Shown here: in pieces, positions 55,500-64,000 of the stretch
Position numbering within the stretch: the first letter of the stretch is position 1
Layout: the number at the start of each line of letters is the position of its first letter
Source: Planctomycetota bacterium
GTDB lineage: Bacteria; Planctomycetota; Phycisphaerae; Phycisphaerales; UBA1924
Assembly: GCA_017303555.1 (NCBI GenBank)
Contig: JAFLCN010000008.1
Coordinates: forward strand, 62,001-126,000
DNA length: 64,000 nucleotides
Direction: 5' to 3'
Notes under the pieces: generated by a model
Database searches by the model: none
The model's input: only the letters and a program-made list of their open reading frames with translations
What the model was told of the DNA's origin: nothing
Translations under genes and position numbers: made by a program

Positions 55500-57787
55500 A
55501 GCGTGATTTCTCCGAAGATCTCGCGAAGGACCGGCAGCACCAGTTCGCCCCGTGCCGCGACGTAATCGCCCGTCGCTGCGGCAAGCGATCCGGATACTGA
55601 GGGCGACGCGCCGGCTGTCCGCTTCAGCTTCTCGCCAATCTGCCGGCGCTCCGGCGGCGCAAAGGATCCAAATGTGCGGCGGCCGATCGGACAAGTTCGC
55701 TCGAAGACGTCGGGCGCGAGCGAGCAGACCCAGGCATCGACGAGCGCGAGCAAGCGCGGATCGTGAATGAGGACCATGCCGGAGCCGGAAAGGAATCCTT
55801 CAAGCCACGCCGACGATTTCTCGGGGTCGTTTCCGGGTGAGAGCGCGAGCGAGACGCGATCGGCGATGGTTTGTGATTCAACCTTTCGCCCGTCGAACAA
55901 GATTCGCCAGCAGCGGCCCTGAACCAGGCCATGGGTCTGGCTGTCGCCGAGCGCGAGCACACGCTCGGACCACATCTCGGAAAACTCCTTGTCTTCGAGC
56001 GTGCCGAGCGCGGCATCGATGGCGTTGATTCGTCCGAGCATGGCGGCCGCGGCATCGTCGTCGAGTGAGGTGCAGGCGGGAATGAGTCCGGCGCAGACGC
56101 GGATGAGCAGGCCGCGGACGATCGGCAGGACGAGCGCTGCGTCGGTCTTGCGGACGTTGCCGTAGCGGAGGACGCCGGCCAGAGACGGGATCGCTTCCAT
56201 CAGGTTGCCGATGTCGGCGGAAATCGCGGCGACCGACTCGATCGCTTGCAGCAGCGAGGCGACGGCTCCGGGAAGGTCCGCGAGCATCGCGTGATCGAGC
56301 ATCCGCGTGAGTGGGGGAAGCGACTTGGCGTTGGAGGCTTCGAAGGCGACGCGGGCTGCCGCGGCTGATTCGATGGTGTTTCCGAACCGGGCGGCTTCGA
56401 TCACGCAGATCGAAAGCTCGGGCTTCCACTGGAGCTTCCAGGTCTCGCGGAACGTGCCCTTGCTGCGTTTGGCATCCTCCTGCGGCTCGGCCCACGGGAT
56501 TTCGAGCAGGGCGAGGCGGTGGAAGAGCCTGCTCCGGGCGAGGTCATTCTCCTTTCGGAGATCGAGTTCGAGAACGACATCGTCGGCGGAGACTTTAAGT
56601 CGGAGTGACTTCTGCGTTGCTTCGAGATCGCGCTGCAACGGAACAGCGGGAGCGCGACTCGGGACGGCACCAAGCTTCTCGCCGACGATGAGTTTGCGTT
56701 CGATGACCTTGAGCGGGAGCGGGTTGCCTCCGCAAAGTACCGAGAGTGTGGCTTCGTTGAACTCTTCGAGGCCCGGCGCAGCGCGCCCTCGGAGCATCGC
56801 GAGCGACTCGGAAAGACGAACGGATTCGATGATGTTGGCGGGCGAACCTTCGAGATCTTCTGCTCGCATCAGCCGCGCAACGCTGGTGAGCCAGCGCTCG
56901 GCGATCTGATCGTGGTGCACCCACAGGTGCTCGTACCAGCCGGGGCTGACGACGCCCGCTCCGTAGCCGGAATCGAACGCGAGACGGCCGTGCGTCCAAG
57001 GGATCCAGGTTGCAGCGGTCCTGCGCTTCTCAAGTCCTTTGAGCGCGGCATCATCCTGCTTGGCGGGTGTGCTATCTATGAACTGCTGCGTGAGCACCGG
57101 TGCGTGCCATGCGCCGCAGACGATCGCGATTTTCTTGAAGCCTTCCTTGATCGCAGCGCGGATCGAACGGCGCATGTGTGCTTCGCGCGGAACCTCTTCC
57201 GGATCGCGGCTCGAATCGTGTTCCGGCCCGGCGAACTTCTCGCGGAGCGAGGCCATCGCTTCGCGGATCGCATCGAAGACGGCCATTGGATCGTCTTCTC
57301 CTCGGCGTTCTTCGATCAATCGGCTCCACCAGGCTTCGCCGTCGGAGTAGCCCGCAGCATGCGCGAGTTGTTCGAGCGCATCAATGCGAGAGGGCGGAGT
57401 CTGCGGCTGGGCTTCGGGATCGTTCGATGTGGGAGCGGTAGGGGCCTTCGGGGCGGACTGTGCCGGAAGTTGGCGAAGCGAACGAGGAAGATCGATGAAG
57501 CGGACTTCGGCGCGAGCTTTGAGTCCGTGACGGATTGCTTGCCACTCTGGTGAAAATTCAGCGAAGGGGAAGTAGGAAGCGGATTGCGGTGCATCGGGTT
57601 CGTAGACGAGGAGCGCGACAGGCGGCGTCATCTCCTTGTCCGCGGCCATCTCGATCAATTCCGCGGCATCGGGCGGCCCTTCGATCAGGATCGCATCGGG
57701 CTTGAGGTCCTGCAGGGCGCGCAGCACCATCCGTGCCGAGCCGGGGCCGTGGTGGCGGATGCCGAGGATGTGAGGGGCGGTCGTCAT
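55496..57787 (-). CDS. DUF5682-like protein of the MoxR operon
   Basis: 763 residues, starting 'MTTAPHILGIRHHGPGSARM'. The 'GIRHHGPGSA' N-terminus with 'ILIEGPPDAAELI' and 'VRFIDLPRSLR' is what I recall of the DUF5682 family, whose function is unknown. No catalytic motif is certain; 'KIAIVCGAWHAP' and 'GRLAFDSGYGAGVVSPGWYE' may mark a small-molecule or TraB/EreA-like fold, since paired His/Glu near the N-terminus are reminiscent of those enzymes. The rest is helical. It starts 16 bases after the MoxR stop and its stop overlaps the VWA start. A soluble, cytoplasmic component. Confidence 0.82.
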   Translation of the reverse strand: MTTAPHILGIRHHGPGSARMVLRALQDLKPDAILIEGPPDAAELIEMAADKEMTPPVALLVYEPDAPQSASYFPFAEFSPEWQAIRHGLKARAEVRFIDLPRSLRQLPAQSAPKAPTAPTSNDPEAQPQTPPSRIDALEQLAHAAGYSDGEAWWSRLIEERRGEDDPMAVFDAIREAMASLREKFAGPEHDSSRDPEEVPREAHMRRSIRAAIKEGFKKIAIVCGAWHAPVLTQQFIDSTPAKQDDAALKGLEKRRTAATWIPWTHGRLAFDSGYGAGVVSPGWYEHLWVHHDQIAERWLTSVARLMRAEDLEGSPANIIESVRLSESLAMLRGRAAPGLEEFNEATLSVLCGGNPLPLKVIERKLIVGEKLGAVPSRAPAVPLQRDLEATQKSLRLKVSADDVVLELDLRKENDLARSRLFHRLALLEIPWAEPQEDAKRSKGTFRETWKLQWKPELSICVIEAARFGNTIESAAAARVAFEASNAKSLPPLTRMLDHAMLADLPGAVASLLQAIESVAAISADIGNLMEAIPSLAGVLRYGNVRKTDAALVLPIVRGLLIRVCAGLIPACTSLDDDAAAAMLGRINAIDAALGTLEDKEFSEMWSERVLALGDSQTHGLVQGRCWRILFDGRKVESQTIADRVSLALSPGNDPEKSSAWLEGFLSGSGMVLIHDPRLLALVDAWVCSLAPDVFERTCPIGRRTFGSFAPPERRQIGEKLKRTAGASPSVSGSLAAATGDYVAARGELVLPVLREIFGEITL

Positions 57788-57803
57788 AGACGAGTGCGAT
57801 TTG

Positions 57804-58886
57804 TCAGAGCACTTCCTTGCACGCGCGATACAGGTCTTTCCACCCATCGCGTTCCTTCACGACGCCTTCCAGATACTCCTGAAAGACGACGCGATCCTGA
57901 ACCGGGTCTTTGACAATCGCGCCGATCATGCCGCTGGCGATATCCGCGGCCTTGAGCGTGCCATCGCCGAAGTGCGAAGCGAGCGCCATGCCGCTGGTGA
58001 TGACGCTGATGGTTTCTGCCGCAGAGAGCGAACCGCTGGGTTGCTTGAGCTTGGCCTTGCCGTCGGTGGTCTTGCCATCGCGCAGCTCGCGGAAGATGGT
58101 GACGACGCGGCGGATCTCTTCGAGCGCGGGGGCGGGTGCCGGGATTTCAAGCGACTTTCCGAGCTGCGCGACGCGTCGGTGGACGATGTCCACTTCTTCG
58201 TCCATGGTGTCCGGCACAGGAAGCACAACCGTGTTGAAGCGGCGTTTGAGCGCGCTCGAGAGTTCGTTGACACCCTTGTCGCGGTCGTTTGCGGTTGCGA
58301 TGATGTTGAAGCCACGCACGGCGCGAACTTCTTCGTTCAATTCGGGAATGGGAAGGGTCTTTTCTGAAAGGATCGTGATCAGCGTGTCCTGCACATCGCT
58401 CGGGATGCGCGTGAGTTCTTCGACGCGGACGAGTTTGCCTTCGGTCATTCCGCGCATGACGGGCCCGGCGACGACGGCGTCGCGCGTCGGCCCTTTGGCG
58501 AGGAGCATGGCGTAGTTCCAGCCGTAGCGGATGGCTTCTTCGGGCGTGCCGGCGGTGCCTTGGACCATGAGGGTTGAATCGCCACTGATTGCCGCGGCGA
58601 TGTGTTCGCTCACCCAGCTTTTCGCGGTCCCGGGAACGCCCATGAGCAGCAAGCCACGATCGGTCGCGAGCGTTGCAACTGCGATTTCCATCAGCCGTTG
58701 ATTGCCGACGTACTTGGGCGTGATGATTGTGCCGTCCTTGAGCTTGCCTCCGATCAGGTAGGTGACGACGGCCCACGGCGAGAGCTTCCACTTGGCGGGA
58801 CGGGGCTTGTCATCGACTTTGGCGAGCGAAGCGAGTTCGGAGGCGAACTGCTTCTCGGCCGTTTCACGGAGGGTTGCGGTTGTCAC
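57804..58886 (-). CDS. MoxR-family AAA+ ATPase
   Basis: 360 residues from a GTG preceded by an excellent AAGGAG. Walker A is 'LMGVPGTAKSWVSEHI' (about 83-91; TAKS instead of GKT, as in RavA-type MoxR). Walker B/sensor regions are in 'KLVRVEELTRIPSDVQDTLI' and 'FNIIATANDRDKGVNELSSA'. 'LKRRFNTVVLPVPD' holds the arginine-finger area. Insertions typical of MoxR-clade ATPases are present. The GTG overlaps the DUF5691-like stop by four bases (GTGA). It is the energy-using centre of the operon and is expected to partner with the VWA protein. Confidence 0.93.
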   Translation of the reverse strand: MTTATLRETAEKQFASELASLAKVDDKPRPAKWKLSPWAVVTYLIGGKLKDGTIITPKYVGNQRLMEIAVATLATDRGLLLMGVPGTAKSWVSEHIAAAISGDSTLMVQGTAGTPEEAIRYGWNYAMLLAKGPTRDAVVAGPVMRGMTEGKLVRVEELTRIPSDVQDTLITILSEKTLPIPELNEEVRAVRGFNIIATANDRDKGVNELSSALKRRFNTVVLPVPDTMDEEVDIVHRRVAQLGKSLEIPAPAPALEEIRRVVTIFRELRDGKTTDGKAKLKQPSGSLSAAETISVITSGMALASHFGDGTLKAADIASGMIGAIVKDPVQDRVVFQEYLEGVVKERDGWKDLYRACKEVL

Positions 58887-60388
58887 GAATGAAACTCCTT
58901 GTGCATTTCGGTGCGGAGCGCGAGGCGATCGATTGATTTCACGACCCATGGGGGCGGATCGTCTTTGAAGAGTGAACGGAGAAGTGTTTCGAGCGATGCA
59001 GCGGATGTTGGATGGATCGAGCGTGAGATGTCTTCCGCAGCCGTGCCGACCTCGTACCACTGCGGGGCGCCGGTTGGCTTCTTTGCCGCGAGTAACGTCA
59101 CGACTTGCTGCGACATCGATTCAGGCCACGGCCGTGGAATGCCCGCGGCGTACGCCCAGGACAGTTGAAGATTGAATCGCTTGTCGGCGATCAGTTCCAA
59201 TATGACCGCGGCGGCGTGTTCTATTGACAGCCCGGCGGGAACCGTGGGTATGTTGTCTGCTTTGCCTTTGCGCGGCGCATCGAGTTCATGGCGAGCGACG
59301 GCGATGCTCCACTCGATTGCGCCGAAGCGTGCGGCAGCTTCGCGAATCGCCGCGGGAAGTGTCTCTGAATAGTCCGAATCCGCGATTGCTTCGAGAATGG
59401 CCTGGGGTGTCGCGGTCCCGAAGAGGGCAAGTGGGGGAGTACGAGCGACAATCTGTTGCAGCCACCACGCCTTCTCGCCGACGCCGCTTGGCGGCTTTTG
59501 TTCCAGCGCATCGCGATCGAACGAAGCGTCCCATTCCTTTGGAAGTGCGACGGCGAGGGCCGCGGTTTTCTTGCGGAGTAAGCCTTTTTTGGACTCGTGG
59601 AACTGAATTGCCTCGCGAGCGCGTGCAGTCATCCGAGCGACATAGGCCGATGACGGGAGTTGAAGCAGGAGATCGGACGCGGCCTCGCGGACGAGTTTGC
59701 TTCGGTCGTTCAAAGCCTCTTCGAGAAACGGCTCGTCATCGGGCGAGAGATTAACGGACATTTGGGCAAGGAAGCGCCGGCGCTCATCAGCGCTGTCTTC
59801 CTTTGCGGTCGCCTTGATGAGTTCGCGTGCCAGGGCGGGCTGTTCGAGCCGTGCTGTCGCGAGGAGACTGAGGCGATCGGAGGCAGCACCCGTGCTCCAA
59901 GCCGATGCGGGATCGCTTGGCAGCGACGTCACTCCGCGGAGCGAGGCCCATGTCGGGTTGAGAGAGGCGAGCCAGACGCCGCGGGTTCCGGCGACTGCGA
60001 TGACCTGTTGCGATCGGCTCGACTTGCCAGCGCCCCAATCGAGCAAGGCTGGAAGGAGCGCATAGTCGACCCGGAGGTGGCGCGATTGCGCGAGCGTGAG
60101 CCACTCTTCGATGAGGATCGGGTCACCGTCTATGAGCAAACGGCCGAGTGTTGACATAGAAGCTGCGGAGGCGACCGCGAGAGTTTCTGGCGGGCATACG
60201 GGCAGGGTTGCCTCGACACCTGGTCCTGAGAAGCCGGCGCGAGCCATCGTGGCGAGAAGGGCGGCTTGGATGGCAAACTCAGGAGCGGAAGCCGAGCCGG
60301 AACGATCGGAGCCGATGAGAATCTTCGCGCTGAGGTCGCGAAGGCGTGTCGGAACGTGTGCAGGGTTGTTGGATGCTGGTGGGGTCAT
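58883..60388 (-). CDS. DUF5691-like helical protein of the MoxR operon
   Basis: 501 residues, all soluble and largely helical, in HEAT/ARM-like segments ('LLATARLEQPALARELIK', 'EEALNDRSKLVREAASDLLL'). 'GEKAWWLQQIVARTPPLALF' is the family-like motif I associate with DUF5691; the name is from memory. HEAT-like proteins commonly act as scaffolds. The ATG at 60388 is preferred because it overlaps the upstream SWIM stop by four bases (ATGA); a GTG three codons earlier also exists. It sits between the SWIM protein and the MoxR ATPase and is coupled to both. Confidence 0.8.
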   Translation of the reverse strand: MTPPASNNPAHVPTRLRDLSAKILIGSDRSGSASAPEFAIQAALLATMARAGFSGPGVEATLPVCPPETLAVASAASMSTLGRLLIDGDPILIEEWLTLAQSRHLRVDYALLPALLDWGAGKSSRSQQVIAVAGTRGVWLASLNPTWASLRGVTSLPSDPASAWSTGAASDRLSLLATARLEQPALARELIKATAKEDSADERRRFLAQMSVNLSPDDEPFLEEALNDRSKLVREAASDLLLQLPSSAYVARMTARAREAIQFHESKKGLLRKKTAALAVALPKEWDASFDRDALEQKPPSGVGEKAWWLQQIVARTPPLALFGTATPQAILEAIADSDYSETLPAAIREAAARFGAIEWSIAVARHELDAPRKGKADNIPTVPAGLSIEHAAAVILELIADKRFNLQLSWAYAAGIPRPWPESMSQQVVTLLAAKKPTGAPQWYEVGTAAEDISRSIHPTSAASLETLLRSLFKDDPPPWVVKSIDRLALRTEMHKEFHS

Positions 60389-61731
60389 GCCGCCCACCTC
60401 TGGAAGAGTTGATTGAACTCAGAACCCAGAACGCCGAGTGGAATGAGAAATTCCCCGTTCCATTCAGCGCTCAGCCAGACGGGCTTGTGGGCGGCGATTG
60501 ATGCAAAGGTCCAGATCGCGGGGTACGTGCGTGCGATGGGGAGCGAATGCCCTTCCTCGTCGCGGATGTGCCACTCCCTATCGGTTCGCGCGAGCTTGGC
60601 GTGCAGGAGCATCGGCCACGCGTGCAGCCACGGCTGCTTCGCGAGAGCTTTTGCGAAAGTCTCGAGTCCGGCTTCGATGGAGCTATCAGGAGCGCTGCCC
60701 GTCGGAACGCCGATCGGTGTCAGCGCGGACTTGGATTTGACGATTGCCCGCAAGCCAAGCGAACCCGGGTAGAAACAGACATCGCCTTCAAACTTTGTGC
60801 CGGATACGAGCGATGGATCGAGCGGTGCGGGGCCCGCGGCATAATCCATGACGAGTGCGCGTCTGCCGCTTGAAACACCAATGAGCCAACTTCGGCGGGC
60901 GCGAAGTCGATCTTCCTCTTCGATGATCTGGCCGGTGACGAGCCAAGTATCGGAAACAGCAGGCTGCGCGAGTGCTTCGTCTTTGCTTTGGGTGAACCCG
61001 AGCGCGGCACGGACATCGAGCGCGAGGGCGGGCGTAAGAGCGTCGAGTCGTGCTCCGGCCGAGAGAAGCATCGAGAGGCGGCCGATCTGATCCGCAGCGC
61101 GGACCTGCCAGCCTTCACCGGAGACGGTTGCCGCGTGCAAGCGACGGATGGCAAAGGCGAGGCCGGGGGCCTGTGCATCGACCATGCGTGCCGCGGCACG
61201 ATCCCAGAACTTCGTATCTTCGCGCTGCGCTTCGGCGAGTCCGCGACGGATGAGATCGTGCAGCCAGACCTGGCACTCCGCGATGCCATCCTGCACGCGA
61301 GCGAGGCGCTGGGCAGCACGTTTCGCCGCGGCTTCGGGGTCGGAAACGACTTCGCCGGATGCGACCTTTTCAGCGCGCTCGGCTTTTTTCTCGGCGCGGT
61401 CGGTGCGTGATGCAAGCCAGTCGGTCACCCAACCGGGCTCGGCGCTCGTGGCAAAGGATTTGGCGTCCTTCGCGAACATCAGCATCAGGCCGATGCCGTG
61501 CTTGCACGGAAACTTGCGGCTGGGGCAGGAACATTTGAACGCGGGTTCGCCGAGATCGACGCGGGTTTGATACGGCGACTTGCCGCTGCCTTGACAAAGC
61601 CCCCAGACGGCGCGATCGCTCTGACCGAGCGCGGTCCATTTGGAGCGAGAAGCAAGCCCCTGGCCGGCCGAAGCCGACGCACTGTCGGGCGCGAGAGCAA
61701 GCACGCGATCTTGCGTCCAGGGGGAACTCAT
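60385..61731 (-). CDS. SWIM zinc-finger protein, first gene of the MoxR operon
   Basis: 448 residues starting 'MSSPWTQDRVLALAPDSASA'. The SWIM motif is CxCx6CxH: Cys67, Cys69, Cys76 and His78 in 'AFKCSCPSRKFPCKHGIGLM'. SWIM fingers bind DNA or proteins. A coiled-coil-like Lys/Ala/Glu-rich segment follows (about 100-160), then an alpha/beta C-terminal region ('GVSSGRRALVMDYAAGPAPL' and 'FEGDVCFYPGSLGLRAIV'). It opens the five-gene operon, divergent from a GNAT gene with 50 bases between the starts. Confidence 0.88.
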   Translation of the reverse strand: MSSPWTQDRVLALAPDSASASAGQGLASRSKWTALGQSDRAVWGLCQGSGKSPYQTRVDLGEPAFKCSCPSRKFPCKHGIGLMLMFAKDAKSFATSAEPGWVTDWLASRTDRAEKKAERAEKVASGEVVSDPEAAAKRAAQRLARVQDGIAECQVWLHDLIRRGLAEAQREDTKFWDRAAARMVDAQAPGLAFAIRRLHAATVSGEGWQVRAADQIGRLSMLLSAGARLDALTPALALDVRAALGFTQSKDEALAQPAVSDTWLVTGQIIEEEDRLRARRSWLIGVSSGRRALVMDYAAGPAPLDPSLVSGTKFEGDVCFYPGSLGLRAIVKSKSALTPIGVPTGSAPDSSIEAGLETFAKALAKQPWLHAWPMLLHAKLARTDREWHIRDEEGHSLPIARTYPAIWTFASIAAHKPVWLSAEWNGEFLIPLGVLGSEFNQLFQRWAA

Positions 61732-61781
61732 GGGCGGGCATGATAACGAATGGTGTGGTCGACTCTGTAGAATTGATGCAC

Positions 61782-62291
61782 ATGGCGAACACAATTCTCC
61801 TAACCCCAGATGACGCCCCCGACTACGTCGCTTTGCGTCGTGAGATGTTGCAAGATGCACCGTGGGCGTTTCTCGCGAGCGAGGCGCAGGATCGCGGGTG
61901 CGATGTGGAGAAGGTGAGGGTGTCGCTCCAGCGGACCGATGCCGCGATCGTGGGGATTCGCGACGACGGGAAACTCGTTGCTTCGGCGGGTGTTGTTCGC
62001 GAAGAGGCGCTCAAGCGCCGGCACATCGCGATGATCTGGGGCGTGTATGTCACGCCGGCGGCACGTGGGCGGGGCTGCGCGCGGGCGGTTGTGTCGCGAG
62101 CGATCGAGCTCGCGCGGTCGTGGGCGGGCATTGGTTCGATTCACCTTGCGGTGAACGCGAACGCGCCGGAAGCGAAGCGGTTGTACGAGTCGCTGGGTTT
62201 TCGCGAGTGGGGATTGGAGCCGGATGCGGTGCGGATCGACGGCAGGTCGTTCGCGGAGCACCACATGCACTTGCCGCTGACCGGAGTTTGA
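61782..62291 (+). CDS. GNAT-family N-acetyltransferase
   Basis: 169 residues. The GNAT core is complete: 'IWGVYVTPAARGRGCARAVV' with the R/Q-x-x-G-x-G/A acetyl-CoA loop, then 'SIHLAVNANAPEAKRLYESL' and 'GFREWGLEPDAVRI'. The acetylated substrate is unknown. An ATG two codons upstream is possible; TAGAAT, a plausible -10 box, lies only a few bases before it, so the message might be almost leaderless. Its promoter must overlap that of the SWIM operon. Confidence 0.88.
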   Translation: MANTILLTPDDAPDYVALRREMLQDAPWAFLASEAQDRGCDVEKVRVSLQRTDAAIVGIRDDGKLVASAGVVREEALKRRHIAMIWGVYVTPAARGRGCARAVVSRAIELARSWAGIGSIHLAVNANAPEAKRLYESLGFREWGLEPDAVRIDGRSFAEHHMHLPLTGV

Positions 62292-62426
62292 GACCTTTCA
62301 GGTTGATCGACCTTGCCGGGAGCCACGCAGGAGGCGGGGCGAATGAACGCCCTTTTAGGCGAGCCACACATGCCCCTCAGCCCCGACAGCGATAGTCACT
62401 GTCACACTTTTGGGAAGGATTCAATT

Positions 62427-62543
62427 ATGCGGGATGGATTACGGGCCGGGCTGGCAGGGATTGCGGCGTGGAAGCTGGGTGGTGGGCTGATCTCGACCAT
62501 CCTGATTTTTCTCGTGCTGTACTGGTTGCTTGGGAAGTTCTGA
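62427..62543 (+). CDS. 38-residue membrane protein
   Basis: The ATG follows TGGGAAGGATTCAATT, a good ribosome site. The protein 'MRDGLRAGLAGIAAWKLGGG' continues into a hydrophobic helix 'LISTILIFLVLYWLLGKF'. Such tiny amphipathic-plus-helix proteins are often genuine but usually unannotated. No homologue is known to me. It lies alone between the GNAT gene and the last gene. Confidence 0.55.
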   Translation: MRDGLRAGLAGIAAWKLGGGLISTILIFLVLYWLLGKF

Positions 62544-62767
62544 GCGGACCGCCGGTGGTGCGGTTGGTGGCTTGGCGAATCGCCGTGCGCGGTGCACGGC
62601 CGCGTTTGCTTCAAGGGGCACAGTTCGCTTTTGTTGGATCGCCCTTTGATGCGGTGGTTTCGGCGACAACCTACTCAACTCGTCGTCGCTGCGCTCGGGC
62701 ACGTACGGCAAGGGCTCAGCGGTCGAAAAGGTCACGTCGAGAACCCGCCGGCGCAGTGGACCGTGCG

Positions 62768-64000
62768 CTATGGGCACGCGAACGCGATGTAAGCCTCGAC
62801 AAAGAGAACGAAGTCGGCATCGTCAACGTACCAGTCGCTGTTCATGGCCGAGGGGCAGCCCCACGGCATCTCGCGGGCGAGACAGTACATGATGTCATAG
62901 TCCGCGCAGAAGAGCGAAAAGTCTGCATCGTCCACGATGTCGTCGTTGTTGATGTCGCCCAGGCAGTGGGGAGTGACCTCGACATGGATCGGGGCGGAAA
63001 CAGTTGTGCCGCAGGTGTTGGTGAACGCGATCGTGAAATCGCCGGCGTCGGATGGTTGGATCGCCCAGATCGAAAGCGTCGCGACGAACCCGCCGTTTAT
63101 CGGCGAGGTCTGAATCTTTCCAGTGGCGCCGTAAACCGATCCGCCCCCGGGCGAGATGCCGTTGAGACCTTCGGTGATGGGAACGCCGTTGTGAAGCCAC
63201 TGATAGGTTGCAAAGAGCGCATTCACGGGCGATGCGGTCAGGCGAATCGCCCGGCCGGTGTGCACGCGACTTGCGGCCGAAGTTGCGGCGATTCCCGGTT
63301 CCGGATGCTCGGTCCAACGCGCCAGTTCGCGCCACGGCCTTCCATTCGCAAGCGAGAAATAGCCCCCGGCGACCAGGTCTTCGCGCGCATCGACGCACAT
63401 TGTGCGGATCGGTCCGTTGAAGCCTCCGGCCATCGGAGCCCACGCGATGCCGTCCCAGCGACGCAGGAAGTTTGTTGAAGTTCCTTCGGCGGGTCCGAAC
63501 GCTCCTGTTGCGACGATTGATCCATCGGGAAGCATGCAGAGCGCGGTCGCGCCCACCAGCAGCCCATCACCCATCGCGCTCCACGCTTGACCGTTCCATA
63601 TGGCAACGGACTTTGCGGGGACGCCTCCGGCGGTTGTAAAGTTGCCGCTGACAATCAGATTGCCCGCTTGATCAACACACGCGCTTTGAACCGAGCCATT
63701 CAGGCCGGATCCGAGCGCCGTCCACGCGCTCCCATTCCAGCGGGCGATCCTGGCCAAAGGGACATTGCCGGAACGACCGAAACTGCCCGCCGCGATCAGA
63801 TCGCCGTTTGGCAGAACCTTGAGAACGCTCGGGTTGTTGTCAAAGCCCGATCCCATCGGCACCCAGGCATTGCCGTTCCAGCGGGCGATGCAATTGAACG
63901 GCGCACCGAAGAAGTGTCCCGCGGCGACCGCTTCACCATTGGGCAATGCCGCGAGTGCCCAAACAGTCCCCGGTAGCCCGTCCCCCATCTGCTTCCATGC
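62768..64000 (-). CDS. secreted propeller/Ig/Ca-binding protein, 5' end beyond the window
   Basis: About 410 residues of the C-terminal part are visible; the frame is open at base 64000, so the N-terminus and any signal peptide lie outside. The visible start has repeated blades of 'ARWNGSAWTALGSGLNGSVQ' and 'AIWNGQAWSAMGDG' type (five or more), like a kelch/delta-60-style propeller. An Ig-like domain follows ('YQWLHNGVPITEGLNGISPG', 'AIQPSDAGDFTIAFTNTCG'). Two terminal Ca-binding units are 'CLGDINNDDIVDDADFSLFC' and 'NSDWYVDDADFVLFVEAYIA', ending in 'CP'. The architecture indicates an extracellular protein. It shares its terminal module with the protein at 31561. Confidence 0.88.
   Translation of the reverse strand, partial: AWKQMGDGLPGTVWALAALPNGEAVAAGHFFGAPFNCIARWNGNAWVPMGSGFDNNPSVLKVLPNGDLIAAGSFGRSGNVPLARIARWNGSAWTALGSGLNGSVQSACVDQAGNLIVSGNFTTAGGVPAKSVAIWNGQAWSAMGDGLLVGATALCMLPDGSIVATGAFGPAEGTSTNFLRRWDGIAWAPMAGGFNGPIRTMCVDAREDLVAGGYFSLANGRPWRELARWTEHPEPGIAATSAASRVHTGRAIRLTASPVNALFATYQWLHNGVPITEGLNGISPGGGSVYGATGKIQTSPINGGFVATLSIWAIQPSDAGDFTIAFTNTCGTTVSAPIHVEVTPHCLGDINNDDIVDDADFSLFCADYDIMYCLAREMPWGCPSAMNSDWYVDDADFVLFVEAYIAFACP

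Overview
The window is a GC-rich, densely coded chromosomal segment. It most likely comes from a planctomycete of the class Phycisphaerae, although no rRNA or other phylogenetic marker was available to confirm this. The clues are secreted proteins ending in paired Ca-binding 'CPADLNGDG...DFVIFASAYN'-type modules, a 'DCNGNGIDD' repeat, a PEP-CTERM-like tail (PAP, hydrophobic stretch, RRRR), pilin-like proteins with long non-pilin bodies, and lipid A synthesis (LpxA) next to a reduced division cluster. No tRNA, rRNA, CRISPR array, insertion sequence, phage or plasmid module was found.

Layout. 0-5 kb: the end of a GxxExxY protein, a deoC-aldehyde dehydrogenase operon, and two rhodanese-like lipoproteins that lack the catalytic Cys, divergent from a DsbD-N-like protein. 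5-9 kb: a secreted redoxin with a strong terminator, a four-PDZ site-2 protease (RseP) and an alpha/beta hydrolase. 9-14.5 kb, minus strand: dnaG, rpoD, then a yybP-ykoY manganese riboswitch and a TerC-family transporter. 14.7-18.8 kb: acylphosphatase, HAD phosphatase, two unknowns and clpX. 18.8-22 kb: a ParA-type ATPase fused to a glycogen-binding (CBM48/AMPK-beta-like) domain, co-transcribed with a MinD/FlhG-like protein that has lost its P-loop. 22.5-24.8 kb: three secreted proteins. 24.9-28.6 kb: the operon lpxA, MBL hydrolase, rsfS, aroB. 28.7-31.4 kb: lipB, a Skp/OmpH-like chaperone and SppA. 31.6-34.4 kb: a large secreted metalloprotease/beta-helix protein.

34.7-45.4 kb, minus strand: a heavy-metal efflux locus (Cys-rich exported protein, czcC, czcB, czcA, two small proteins, Zn/Cd-type P-type ATPase) followed by a Tat-exported alpha/beta hydrolase. 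45.4-46.1 kb is gene-free but holds hairpins and a terminator-like structure. 46.1-52.2 kb: a pilin-like protein, then a compact division cluster (rsmH, LysM protein, ftsL-like, ftsI). 52.4-54.3 kb: a PEP-CTERM-like secreted protein and an ABC ATPase. 54.3-61.7 kb: a translationally coupled five-gene operon (SWIM zinc finger, DUF5691-like, MoxR AAA ATPase, DUF5682-like, VWA). 61.8-64 kb: a GNAT acetyltransferase, a 38-residue membrane protein and the 3' part of a secreted propeller/Ig/Ca-binding protein.

Two loci look most novel. One is the ParA-CBM48 fusion with its pseudo-MinD partner, which could be a positioning system for a polysaccharide body. The other is the SWIM/DUF5691/MoxR/DUF5682/VWA operon, a conserved-looking chaperone-like or conflict-type machine of unknown function. 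All family names rest on motif recognition by eye; no database search was run.
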